Assembly (NCBI GenBank): GCA_016208305.1
Contig: JACQYI010000006.1
Coordinates: forward strand, 744,001-808,000
DNA: 64,000 bases
Direction: 5' to 3'
Origin: Oscillatoriophycideae cyanobacterium NC_groundwater_1537_Pr4_S-0.65um_50_18
GTDB lineage: Bacteria > Cyanobacteriota > Cyanobacteriia > Elainellales > Elainellaceae
The position numbers were made by a program, and so were the translations under genes. How positions within the stretch are numbered: the stretch's first letter is position 1; each line of letters opens with the position of its first letter. Of the stretch, positions 33,674 through 42,036 are shown piece by piece. The notes under the pieces were generated by a model. The model had not been told where the DNA came from. It was given only the letters and a program-made list of their open reading frames with translations, and made no database searches.

Positions 33674-35281
33674 ATGTTAAGACTGACAGAAGTAAAGCTC
33701 CCGCTTGATCACCCTGAAGATGAGATCAAAGCCGCTATCCTCAAGAAGCTGCAAATTTCGCCTGAGGCGCTGCTCCACTACACCATATTTAAGCGCAGCT
33801 ATGATGCTCGCAAACAAGGAGATATTACCCTTGTTTACATTCTGGATGTAGAAACAACCCAAGACAAACAGCTCCTCCAGCGGCTGAAGAAAGACCCGCA
33901 TGTGATGCCTACGCCAGATACCCGCTATCGCTTCGTGGCACATGCGCCTAGCGACTTAGCAATCCGGCCGATCGTCATTGGCACAGGCCCTTGCGGTATG
34001 TTTGCAGGTCTGACCTTAGCGCAGATGGGCTTTCGCCCCATCATCCTAGAACGGGGCAAGTCCGTTAAAGCACGCACGGCAGATACCTTTGGCTTTTGGC
34101 GAAAAAAAGGGCTTAACCCAGAATCCAACGTTCAGTTTGGCGAAGGAGGGGCAGGCACCTTTTCTGATGGCAAGCTCTACAGCCAGGTGCGAGATCCGCA
34201 GCATTACGGACGCAAAGTGTTAACCGAGCTGGTCAATGCTGGCGCTTCTCCCGAAATTCTCTACATCAACAAGCCCCACATCGGTACCTTTAAGCTGGTC
34301 AAAATTGTTGAAAATATCCGCACGGCGATCGCATCTTTGGGGGGTGAAATTCGTTTTGAGAGCCGGGTAGATGACATCCACATCGAAAATGGGCAGGTAC
34401 AGGGCGTGACGCTGGCCAGTGGAGAGCAGATCCGCAGCAATTATGTGGTGCTTGCGGTGGGTCATAGCGCCAGAGACACCTTCCAAATGCTGTTCGATCG
34501 CGGAGTTCATATCGAAGCAAAGCCCTTCTCTATTGGCTTTCGAGTCGAGCATCCCCAGTCGCTGATCGATCGCTGTCGGTTTGGCGATCAGGCAGGTCAT
34601 CCGCTCTTGGGCGCTGCCGATTATAAGCTTGTGCATCACTGCTCCAACGGGCGATCGGTCTATAGCTTTTGCATGTGCCCTGGCGGTTTGGTCGTGGCTG
34701 CCGCCTCAGAGCCAGGTCGGGTTGTCACCAATGGCATGAGCCAGTACACCCGCGATGAACCCAACGCTAATAGTGCCATTGTCGTCGGCATTACCCCCGA
34801 AGACTATCCAGGGCATCCCTTGGCAGGTATAGCCTTTCAACGCCGCCTCGAAGAACGCGCCTTTGAGTTGGGGGGCGGCACTTACGAAGCGCCAGGTCAA
34901 CTCGTTGGAGACTTCATTGCCGATCGCCCCTCTCAAGCCTTGGGCACCGTCAAGCCGTCCTATACGCCAGGAGTGCATTTAGGAGATCTGAGTTCGAGTT
35001 TGCCCGATTATGCGATCGCGGCCATTCGGGAAGCGCTTCCTGCCTTTGAGAAGCAAATCAAAGGATTTGCCATGCATGACGCGATCTTGACGGGGGTCGA
35101 GACGCGCACTTCCTCTCCGATTCGGATTAAGCGCCAAGACGATTACCAGAGTGTCAACACCCAAGGACTCTATCCGGCAGGAGAAGGGGCTGGGTATGCA
35201 GGCGGCATTCTCTCGGCAGGTATTGACGGCATTAAAGTCGCAGAGGCGATCGCGCTCCGTATCCTCGCTGAAACACATTGA
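33674..35281 (+). CDS. FAD-dependent dehydrogenase (COG2509-type)
   Basis: A 535-aa flavoprotein starting MLRLTEVKLPLDHPEDEIK, the usual family start, with GAGGA at 33659; a Met ten codons upstream is in frame. The N-terminal 80 residues form a small lead domain. IVIGTGPCGMFAGLTLAQMGF is the FAD-binding GxGxxG motif (about 105-125), followed by LERGKSVKART, GEGGAGTFSDGKLYSQVRD, and a C-terminal flavin motif LYPAGEGAGYAGGILSAGIDGIKVAEAIA. The family is widespread in bacteria and plastids but its reaction is undefined. Confidence 0.92.
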   Translation: MLRLTEVKLPLDHPEDEIKAAILKKLQISPEALLHYTIFKRSYDARKQGDITLVYILDVETTQDKQLLQRLKKDPHVMPTPDTRYRFVAHAPSDLAIRPIVIGTGPCGMFAGLTLAQMGFRPIILERGKSVKARTADTFGFWRKKGLNPESNVQFGEGGAGTFSDGKLYSQVRDPQHYGRKVLTELVNAGASPEILYINKPHIGTFKLVKIVENIRTAIASLGGEIRFESRVDDIHIENGQVQGVTLASGEQIRSNYVVLAVGHSARDTFQMLFDRGVHIEAKPFSIGFRVEHPQSLIDRCRFGDQAGHPLLGAADYKLVHHCSNGRSVYSFCMCPGGLVVAAASEPGRVVTNGMSQYTRDEPNANSAIVVGITPEDYPGHPLAGIAFQRRLEERAFELGGGTYEAPGQLVGDFIADRPSQALGTVKPSYTPGVHLGDLSSSLPDYAIAAIREALPAFEKQIKGFAMHDAILTGVETRTSSPIRIKRQDDYQSVNTQGLYPAGEGAGYAGGILSAGIDGIKVAEAIALRILAETH

Positions 35282-35283
35282 CC

Positions 35284-35333
35284 CTGGGGGAGAGTGGGAG
35301 TGGGGGGGAGTGGGGGAGAGTGGAGGAGAGTGG
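35284..35333 (+). repeat. G-rich purine tract
   Basis: Fifty bases of almost pure purine on the plus strand, with GGGGG, GGGAG, GGGGGGG and GGGGG runs broken by AGAGT. Four or more runs of three or more Gs could form a G-quadruplex or triplex. It lies just after the stop of the FAD dehydrogenase gene. Confidence 0.7.
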
Positions 35334-35429
35334 CTATAGATCTGTGCGCTGATGATGTTAGGAAGGGGCCCTAAATGACCCTCTCTGACAAGGATGTTCC
35401 TAGAGTGATGGCTATGGCTATGGCTCAGA

Positions 35430-36932
35430 TCAAAGTTCTGTATCTTCTGCCGACTTTGCCCGACTGCGCTTGCGTAACGTATGCGCTTTAGAAACTAAAT
35501 CCTGAAAGAAATCTGTTTCAACAATTTCTTGCACTTGCTTCTGACGCTTTACATCATCAATCTCAATGCGTAAGTCTTGCACTTGCTGTTTCAAGCGCTG
35601 CTCTCGCATGTAGACCTGCTGCGCCATATGTTGAAAAACGCGAGCCAGTTGACCCAGTTCGTCGGTGCGTAGCGCCACAGGAGAGAGGCTCTCAGACTGA
35701 AACTTCTGAGCCTCGATCGCAGCCGCAGCATTGGTGACCCGGAGAATCGGACGGGCAATAATGCGATCGACCAGCAAAACCGCCAGCCCTGAAGTGGTGA
35801 TGACAAAGGCCGCAATCACAATCAGCAGCGTTTTTTTATTATGGTTAATTTCAGTCAGGTAGCTGCTTTCAGGAATCACCGTTCCCATTTGCCAGTCCAA
35901 ATGACCCAAAGGCGCAAAGGAAATGAAATAGCGATCGCCTGTTTCGGGCTGCACATAGGTGAATTTCTCTAAAGACTGAAGGTTAGCGATCGCCGTCTTT
36001 TGCGCTTGAAAAATAGTGCTGGCATATTGCAGCAAAGGATTTTGCGTCTGGCTAAATTGTTGAAGCTGAGGCTGATCTTGATTCGTAGCAGGCAGAGATA
36101 TGACATCCTGTGGCTCTGTTGAGGCAATTAATTCCCCTTTGGTATTGATGATAAAGGCCGCTCCCGCCCGCTGTCCGCGCAGCCGTTTGAGGTATTCCGA
36201 AAGCTGTTTCAGCTCAATGCCCACGCCCACTACGCCCACCGTTTTGCCCTGCTGCTCAATGCTAATGGCGGCATCCATACCGGGCGCATGGGTCGATCGA
36301 TAGACATAAATTGTCCAGGCAGGCTGCCCAGGTGTTTTCAATGCCGACTGATACCAGGGGCGACGCGGGGCATAGAAGGCAGGATTCATCGGCATGGATT
36401 GGCTATTCAATTGCTTGAGCTGCCGATCCACCAGACGGTAAGAACGAATTGTGGCAGTAGTAGTTTGATTTTTCTCATTCCAGTCGCGACTGTGGAAGTT
36501 CAGCAGCCCTTCTGAGGTGCGCTGTGCGCCCAAAAAATCGCCGTTGGCATAGCCAAATTGCACCCAGGTAAAGTCAGGGTTTGCTTTGAGCGCACTTAAG
36601 AGAAAAGCTTCCTGCGCTTTTTGATCCGAAAGATTAACAAAGTTGTTGATGTAGCTGCTCTGAAGCAGTTCCTGTGCCGACTGAGCGCTGCTAAACAACC
36701 GCTCTACTTCTTGAGAGGTGGCAAGGGCAATTTCTTTGTTGGTTTGGGCGATGAGCATATCTACATTGCGCTCAGAAACCAACTGCCAGGGAAAGTAGAC
36801 GATCGCTGCCGTTGTGCTAATCGTGATCAAAACGGCACCTGCCAGCGTAATTTTTAAGCTGGGAGTTTTTTTCAGACTCAACGTTTTTTTGAGATGGGGC
36901 AATAAATTGCGTCGGGGGCGAATGGGTTTCAT
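35430..36932 (-). CDS. dCache-HAMP membrane sensor without an output domain
   Basis: A 500-aa protein. An N-terminal membrane helix (about 28-48) is followed by a periplasmic dCache ligand-sensing domain (about 50-365; RRPWYQSALKTPGQPAWTIYV, TVGVVGVGIELKQLSEYLKRL, and DRYFISFAPLG), a second helix (368-390) and a HAMP linker (389-442). It then ends in a coiled coil (RLKQQVQDLRIEIDDVKRQKQ) and a basic tail. The family normally has a kinase, cyclase or methyl-accepting domain here; none is present. dCache domains often bind amino acids. It is the last gene of a run with a racemase-type protein, binding protein and symporter, and probably signals through a partner. Confidence 0.88.
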   Translation of the reverse strand: MKPIRPRRNLLPHLKKTLSLKKTPSLKITLAGAVLITISTTAAIVYFPWQLVSERNVDMLIAQTNKEIALATSQEVERLFSSAQSAQELLQSSYINNFVNLSDQKAQEAFLLSALKANPDFTWVQFGYANGDFLGAQRTSEGLLNFHSRDWNEKNQTTTATIRSYRLVDRQLKQLNSQSMPMNPAFYAPRRPWYQSALKTPGQPAWTIYVYRSTHAPGMDAAISIEQQGKTVGVVGVGIELKQLSEYLKRLRGQRAGAAFIINTKGELIASTEPQDVISLPATNQDQPQLQQFSQTQNPLLQYASTIFQAQKTAIANLQSLEKFTYVQPETGDRYFISFAPLGHLDWQMGTVIPESSYLTEINHNKKTLLIVIAAFVITTSGLAVLLVDRIIARPILRVTNAAAAIEAQKFQSESLSPVALRTDELGQLARVFQHMAQQVYMREQRLKQQVQDLRIEIDDVKRQKQVQEIVETDFFQDLVSKAHTLRKRSRAKSAEDTEL

Positions 36933-36976
36933 AGTTTCAGTTTGACGGTTTACGCTCAGGTGGAGTGATCAGACAG

Positions 36977-38308
36977 CTAATAGTTTTCCAGAAGGTTGGA
37001 ATCTCCCATTTCTCGGCCTTCCTGAAAATTAGAGGAATAATGTCGAGGCTCTAGATCGGTCACGACAGCAGTGGCGGCCATGCCCGTATGGACGATGCAA
37101 AGCGTCCGAAAGGGATCCATGATCGGATCAATAGCGATGAACAGCACCAGAACCGCTTCTAGCGGCAGTTTTAACGGGTGCAAAACTAGATCGAGCATGG
37201 TCAGCGTCAGAATTCCAGTCACCCCTGAGGTAGCCATACCTGCCAAAATTGAGCCAGCCACTACGATCGCCAGATCCATCAAACTCAGCGATCGCTGATA
37301 GAGCTGAGCCACAAATAGCGTAGCAAGGGCAAAGTAGACCACCGAGCCAAAGCGGCAGAGGGTGGTGGACAAGGGCGCAACCAAATTCACCGTTTGACGA
37401 TTAAACTGTAGCCCTTCACTCAGAGAAGAGATAGAGGAAGGTAGGCAGGCGAGACTGCTTGAGGTGGCGATCGCAAGAATAGTAGACTCTCTCAAAGCGG
37501 ACAGAACAGTGCCCAGAGAAGTCCGCGCCTGTCGCCAAATAATCAGCGTACTGATGATATAGATGCTAATAAATGTGGCGATCGAAATTACCACAAAATT
37601 AATCATCGAGAATAAAACATCTAACCCCAGCTTGGAAATTTGTGTAGCCAATAAACTGCACAGCCCAAAGGGCAGCAAGAGCGTCAGCCACTGAATCAGT
37701 TTATTAAACGTTTTGTAGATACTGTCAAAAATATCAAAACAGGTTCGGGTACTGACATCCTTGACCAGACCCAGCGCCACCCCAAAAATAATTGAAAACA
37801 CCAAGACCTTTAAAGTCTGTCCCTCACTTAAAGCATTGAAAATATTGTCTGGAATCAGGCTGAGCAGAAGACTATCCAAATCGAGGTCAGATTCTACAGG
37901 AATCGCTCCGGTGAGAGAAATTTCTAGATCAATTCCGGATTGGTTGACGATCACCCCCAGCATTTCTAGCGTTGAGGCCGATAGATTGCGTCCGGGTTCT
38001 GCGATCGCCGCTACACCCACCGCAAAGCCACTCACCAGCAGCAATCCAATCGGAAAAACGATGAGAATCCGGCGGATCGATTGTCCGGCATCTTGGGTGG
38101 TCATAAGTCGTCCAATACTGGTCGTAATGGCAGAAAGCAAGATAGGCAAAACGCACATCTTGAGCAGCCCCAGATAAAGCTCGCCAATGGGTTCAATCCA
38201 TTGCGCTTGATGGCTTGTGCCAAGGCCAATTCCCAGGACAATGCTGATGCCGATCGCCCAAGGGCTGCGTAGCCACGAACGCGATCGAGATAGGGTAAAA
38301 GTTGCCAT
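36977..38308 (-). CDS. dicarboxylate/amino-acid:cation symporter (DAACS family)
   Basis: A 443-aa polytopic membrane protein with eight or more helices. It starts IGISIVLGIGLGTSHQAQWIEPIGELYLGLLKMCVLPILLSAITTSIGRL, the family N-terminus. The re-entrant hairpin Ser-rich stretch is at LAIATSSSLACLPSSISSL, and IMDPFRTLCIVHTGMAATAVV near the end corresponds to the conserved substrate and cation site (NMDxxxTxxNV in glutamate transporters). DAACS proteins carry glutamate, aspartate or C4-dicarboxylates with Na+ or H+. Context with a racemase family protein favours an acidic amino acid. It lies 76 bp after the binding-protein gene. Confidence 0.9.
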   Translation of the reverse strand: MATFTLSRSRSWLRSPWAIGISIVLGIGLGTSHQAQWIEPIGELYLGLLKMCVLPILLSAITTSIGRLMTTQDAGQSIRRILIVFPIGLLLVSGFAVGVAAIAEPGRNLSASTLEMLGVIVNQSGIDLEISLTGAIPVESDLDLDSLLLSLIPDNIFNALSEGQTLKVLVFSIIFGVALGLVKDVSTRTCFDIFDSIYKTFNKLIQWLTLLLPFGLCSLLATQISKLGLDVLFSMINFVVISIATFISIYIISTLIIWRQARTSLGTVLSALRESTILAIATSSSLACLPSSISSLSEGLQFNRQTVNLVAPLSTTLCRFGSVVYFALATLFVAQLYQRSLSLMDLAIVVAGSILAGMATSGVTGILTLTMLDLVLHPLKLPLEAVLVLFIAIDPIMDPFRTLCIVHTGMAATAVVTDLEPRHYSSNFQEGREMGDSNLLENY

Positions 38309-38384
38309 AGCGTTGAGCCTGTGTTGAATTGCCTGGACTAGATTGAAGCCTGGACTAGATTAAAGCTGGAAGTTTGAAGCAGCC

Positions 38385-39314
38385 CTATGGCCGAGCGGCT
38401 CGGAAATAGTCAGAATATTCCTCTAACAATTTGTCTGCCGTGTAGTTAATTTGCATCATCTCAAGGTACTGATCGACGAAAGCTAAAAGCTGTCCGCTGT
38501 CCCAGGGCAAAACAATGGCGATCGCATCTTCGGTATCGGTCAGCGCGATCGTTTGAAACTTTAGAGCAGCATCCGGCTTGCTCAAGACAACTTTCTTCAC
38601 CTCTAGTTCGTCCCGGTAGGCCACCAAAATATCGCCTTGGGTGACGGCATCAATCACATCTGACCAAGTAGCATATTCGACGATCGTGGCTTTGGGAAAC
38701 TTTTGCTGGGTGAACCCAACATAAGATGAACCTTTAATCACGCCCACTTTGCCTTGCAGATCTCGAATCATTTGCGTCATTGTCCGACCGTTAGCCTGTT
38801 GTGCCATTTGCAGACGATTGACCAAAAGCCCTTGTCGCATAGTCAGATAGGGACGAGAGAATCGAACTCTTTGGGCGCGCTTCAAGGTGCGGCTGATTTT
38901 GGAAAAAGCTAGGTCTGCATCTAGGCGATACACCGTATCCACCACCTGATCAAAGGTGTTAGCCGATCGATTAACCTCCAGCGTTACACCAAGCTGATCG
39001 GCGATCGCCTGTGCCAATTTCATATCCAATCCCACCGAGTCGCTTTCGCCATCACCCATAAAGAAAGGGGGATTGTCGAGCTTCAAGACAGAAACCACCA
39101 GCTTGCCGCGCTCCAAAATTCTTTGTATGTCAGGCGGTGCAGCAGTGCGGCGAGTCAGGGCGATCGGCTGCACCGCCATTGCAGAAGCTGGCATAATCGA
39201 AAACGGTAGGCCAACCAGCAGCATCCCTACAATGCAGCCGCCTAAGGCTTTGATGACCCATTCTGAGGCCAGTCTTGAGGCAAACGCTGTGACAAATTGA
39301 TAGACCTTGTGCAT
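38385..39314 (-). CDS. family-3 extracellular solute-binding protein
   Basis: A 309-aa binding protein. A hydrophobic N-terminal segment (about 22-46, GGCIVGMLLVGLPFSIMPASA) acts as signal or anchor. The SBP_bac_3 fold begins ILERGKLVVSVLKLDNPPFFMGDGE and continues SVGLDMKLAQAIADQLGV, LQGKVGVIKGSSYVGF and ALTDTEDAIAIVLPWDSGQLLAFVDQYL. Polar amino-acid ligands are typical. No ABC permease or ATPase is nearby; instead a DAACS symporter follows, so it may feed that transporter or the dCache sensor. Confidence 0.9.
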   Translation of the reverse strand: MHKVYQFVTAFASRLASEWVIKALGGCIVGMLLVGLPFSIMPASAMAVQPIALTRRTAAPPDIQRILERGKLVVSVLKLDNPPFFMGDGESDSVGLDMKLAQAIADQLGVTLEVNRSANTFDQVVDTVYRLDADLAFSKISRTLKRAQRVRFSRPYLTMRQGLLVNRLQMAQQANGRTMTQMIRDLQGKVGVIKGSSYVGFTQQKFPKATIVEYATWSDVIDAVTQGDILVAYRDELEVKKVVLSKPDAALKFQTIALTDTEDAIAIVLPWDSGQLLAFVDQYLEMMQINYTADKLLEEYSDYFRAARP

Positions 39315-39368
39315 TGTTTTGGGCGTGTTTTGGACGGCTATGGCGGCTAAGTTTTAAGGGGCTAAGTT

Positions 39369-40142
39369 TTAGGCAGCTAAAAGCGAGGGTAAGGCGCGAT
39401 CGCCCAAGGACAAATCCAGAGTTAAATCAGCCGCTACATCCAGGGGATCAATCCAAGGCAGTGCCAGATCGGCAATTTTGGGTAAGGCAACCGAGAGTTC
39501 TGTACATCCCGCAATCACCAGTTCCGCCCCCTCCCGTTGCAGCCAGTCAACCGCCTGCTTCAGGTTATCTAGCGCCAGACTAGACACCCGAACGCCAGAA
39601 GCTTTGATGCCCCATTCGGTGTGGTAAATGCTTTGCATGACCTGCTTTTGAGTAGAAGAAGCTAGCGCCGGAGCGATCGGCACTAGCCCGACCTCTTGCA
39701 AACTGCGGCTATACAAACCGCTTTGCAATGTGCCATCCGTTGCCAAAATGCCAACTCGATCAACGTTGTATCGTTCGGCAATCACTTGCGAGGTGCAGTG
39801 CATCAAATGCAGCCAGGGAATTTGCAAATGAGGCTGAACCTGATGATAGAAGGCATGCGTGGTGTTGCAGGTGACGATCAAAAAATCTGCCCCTGCCCGT
39901 TCTAGCAACTGCCCATATCGCACCAGCCAAGGGGTGCAGTCGGGAACTTGCCCTGCTAGGCTTTGGGTACGGTTGGGGATATCGCTGGCTCCCACTAAAA
40001 TCCAGACGGGATGATCTTGATCGGTACTGGCTCCCCGTTCCACGTTTTTAGTAATCAGCCGTCGCTCAAACTCAATATGCGCCAGTGGGCCTAGCCCACC
40101 TAAAATGCCTGGAATCAACTGCTTTTGTCCTGCAATCGCCAT
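39369..40142 (-). CDS. aspartate/glutamate racemase family protein
   Basis: A 257-aa protein of the Asp/Glu racemase superfamily (cofactor-independent, two-Cys type). GILGGLGPLAHIEFERRLI is the N-terminal signature, DFLIVTCNTTHAFYHQVQ carries the first catalytic Cys, and ELVIAGCTELSVAL carries the second. The two Cys are spaced as in aspartate racemases. It probably interconverts L- and D-aspartate or glutamate, or a related amino acid, in the cytoplasm. It lies between a tail-anchored cyclic-nucleotide-binding protein and the binding-protein gene. Confidence 0.9.
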   Translation of the reverse strand: MAIAGQKQLIPGILGGLGPLAHIEFERRLITKNVERGASTDQDHPVWILVGASDIPNRTQSLAGQVPDCTPWLVRYGQLLERAGADFLIVTCNTTHAFYHQVQPHLQIPWLHLMHCTSQVIAERYNVDRVGILATDGTLQSGLYSRSLQEVGLVPIAPALASSTQKQVMQSIYHTEWGIKASGVRVSSLALDNLKQAVDWLQREGAELVIAGCTELSVALPKIADLALPWIDPLDVAADLTLDLSLGDRALPSLLAA

Positions 40143-40177
40143 CTTGTTTTGCCTGCTTATTTCACTTGTTAATTCAC

Positions 40178-40690
40178 TTAGTGCAGGTAAAAGCGAATGC
40201 CAATGACGATCGCCACCAGCAGGACAACCGGGATAGCGATCGCAGCCATGCCGTTATGGCTCTTGACGACTCTGGATTCATGGCTGACGACTGCTTTTTT
40301 GATCGTTTCATGCATCTCCTCCCGCAGCTTGGTCAGCTCTGCATCCAAACTGTCCGTACTGTAAAGCTGACGCAGGCGATCGAACACATCACGCGCCATC
40401 ACCAGACTATTCTCAGGGTGGTTGAACAAGGTATCTAAAATTTCTTCATGGCTAAAGATAATGACTTTAGTCGCTTCTGCGGCTTTTGCCGTAGAAGAGC
40501 GAACCTTGCGATCGATCAGTTCAACTTCACCAAACACTTTGCCCGCACCCATCGCTTTGGCCACCACTTGACCTGTTTCAGGATAGGTATCAATCAGCTC
40601 GATTTTGCCGCTCTTAATCAGGTAAATGGCCTGACTCGCTTCGCCTTCAGCATAGATCACTTCGCCCGCAGCATAGGTACGCTTTTCCAT
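40178..40690 (-). CDS. tail-anchored cyclic-nucleotide-binding protein
   Basis: A 170-aa protein. Residues 1-115 are a cyclic-nucleotide-binding beta-roll: YAAGEVIYAEGEASQAIYLIKSGKIELI, GKVFGEVELIDRKVRSSTAKA. The FGExxL...RxxTA pattern (FGEVELIDRKVRSSTAKA) is compatible with cAMP or cGMP binding. A coiled linker follows, then a C-terminal membrane helix (about 148-167, MAAIAIPVVLLVAIVIGIRF) with almost no residues after it. This makes it a membrane-anchored regulator with no effector domain of its own. It heads the minus-strand run and is divergent from the MinD-like gene. Confidence 0.88.
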   Translation of the reverse strand: MEKRTYAAGEVIYAEGEASQAIYLIKSGKIELIDTYPETGQVVAKAMGAGKVFGEVELIDRKVRSSTAKAAEATKVIIFSHEEILDTLFNHPENSLVMARDVFDRLRQLYSTDSLDAELTKLREEMHETIKKAVVSHESRVVKSHNGMAAIAIPVVLLVAIVIGIRFYLH

Positions 40691-40911
40691 GAGTCGTAAT
40701 ATTTTTTTGGATTTGCGATAGTTTTGCGGCTATTGTTCCCATACTGTATCCAAGTCTATCGGGCATCCCAGTCTGGCGTTGCTGATTGCTGAGATGGTTT
40801 TTGTTGAAGAGGGGCGCTCTGCACTCCGAAAAAATCATCCCCTTATGAAGCAAGACAGGGCAGAAGCTGTCCGGAGGCAGCCCTCACGCTTCAGCTACAT
40901 AGGAGTTATTT

Positions 40912-41685
40912 ATGTCTCAAATTATCTCAGTCCATTCCTTTCGGGGCGGCACTGGCAAATCTAATCTAACTGCAAACATTGCCGTGGCCGTGGCTAGCCA
41001 GGGCAAACGCGTGGCGATCGTCGATACTGACATTCAGTCACCTGGAATTCACATCATTTTTGGGCTAGATGAAGAAACTTTTAGCCATTCGCTCAATGAT
41101 TATCTTTGGGACAAGTGCAGCATTGAGAAAGCAGCCTACGATGTCACCTCAGAGTTAAAGACGGGTGATGGTTCAGCAGCCAATTTAGCGGGCACCGTCT
41201 ACTTAGTTCCTTCTAGTTTAAAAGCAGGTGAAATCGCCAAGATTCTGCGCGAAGGATTTGATGTGGGTCTATTAAATGATGGATTTCAGGAACTCACAGA
41301 AAAGCTAGATCTAGACTACTTGTTTATTGATACTCATCCTGGATTGAACGAAGAAACGCTGCTGTCGATCGCCATTTCAGATGCAATGGTGATTATTCTG
41401 CGTCCCGATCGCCAAGACTTTTTAGGAACGGCTGTAACGCTAGAAGTCGCACAGAAACTTGATGTGCCGGAGATTTTACTGCTCGTCAACAAAACGCCTC
41501 CCGTGTTCGATCGCGCTACCGTCATGAGTCAAGTTTCTCATCGGTATGGTGTACCCGTAGGCGGATTGTTTTACGAAAACGAGGCCATGCTAGAACTGGC
41601 CAGCAGCGGCGTATTTTGGCTACATCATCCCGATCATCCCTTTAGCCAAGAGGTTCATGCCGTCGCCAAGCAAATTATCGGGTAA
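40912..41685 (+). CDS. MinD/ParA-like ATPase
   Basis: A 257-aa P-loop ATPase of the MinD/ParA (SIMIBI) class. The deviant Walker A is HSFRGGTGKSNLTANIAVAVA (RGGTGKSN at 11-18), then RVAIVDTDIQSPGIHIIFGL, DYLFIDTHPGLNEETLLSIAISDAMVIILRPDRQDF and EILLLVNKTP. AGGAG lies 7 bp before the ATG. It lacks MinD's usual C-terminal amphipathic helix. No minC, minE or parB is adjacent; a winged-helix gene follows 9 bp downstream. Relatives position cargo or regulate membrane-bound signalling. Confidence 0.9.
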   Translation: MSQIISVHSFRGGTGKSNLTANIAVAVASQGKRVAIVDTDIQSPGIHIIFGLDEETFSHSLNDYLWDKCSIEKAAYDVTSELKTGDGSAANLAGTVYLVPSSLKAGEIAKILREGFDVGLLNDGFQELTEKLDLDYLFIDTHPGLNEETLLSIAISDAMVIILRPDRQDFLGTAVTLEVAQKLDVPEILLLVNKTPPVFDRATVMSQVSHRYGVPVGGLFYENEAMLELASSGVFWLHHPDHPFSQEVHAVAKQIIG

Positions 41686-41694
41686 AGCTGCGAT

Positions 41695-41994
41695 ATGACC
41701 TCTGATTCACCGCAATCGCCACCTACCCGATCGATTTCAGATCTTTTGTTTCTACCCGAAACTGAGCGATCGCTGATTAACTGGCTGCTGCGCCAGCATA
41801 GCGCTACGTTTCTGGAAATAGTCGCCCATTTATCCCAGACACCTGAGGCCACTCAACGTCTGGTAGATGATTTAATCGCTGACGGTTTCGTCCGAGCGAT
41901 CGAAAAGAAGGGTGAGTTGTGCTATCAGCCTCGATTAATTACCCGTGTCGGACGGCAGGTTCCTAGCAAAATTTGGGATGCGCTTGAAGACTAG
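41695..41994 (+). CDS. winged-helix DNA-binding-like protein
   Basis: A 99-aa protein. Residues about 20-85 fit a winged helix: ERSLINWLLRQHSATFLEIVAHL, TPEATQRLVDDLIADGFVRAI, then a wing EKKGELCYQPRL. It follows the MinD-like gene by 9 bp and so is almost certainly cotranslated. It may link the ATPase to DNA or act as a protein adaptor; ParA partners are often DNA-binding. Function not known. Confidence 0.75.
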   Translation: MTSDSPQSPPTRSISDLLFLPETERSLINWLLRQHSATFLEIVAHLSQTPEATQRLVDDLIADGFVRAIEKKGELCYQPRLITRVGRQVPSKIWDALED

Positions 41995-42036
41995 TTTCAT
42001 AGGTTAAAAAAACACTTTATTATTGCCACAGAGAAC

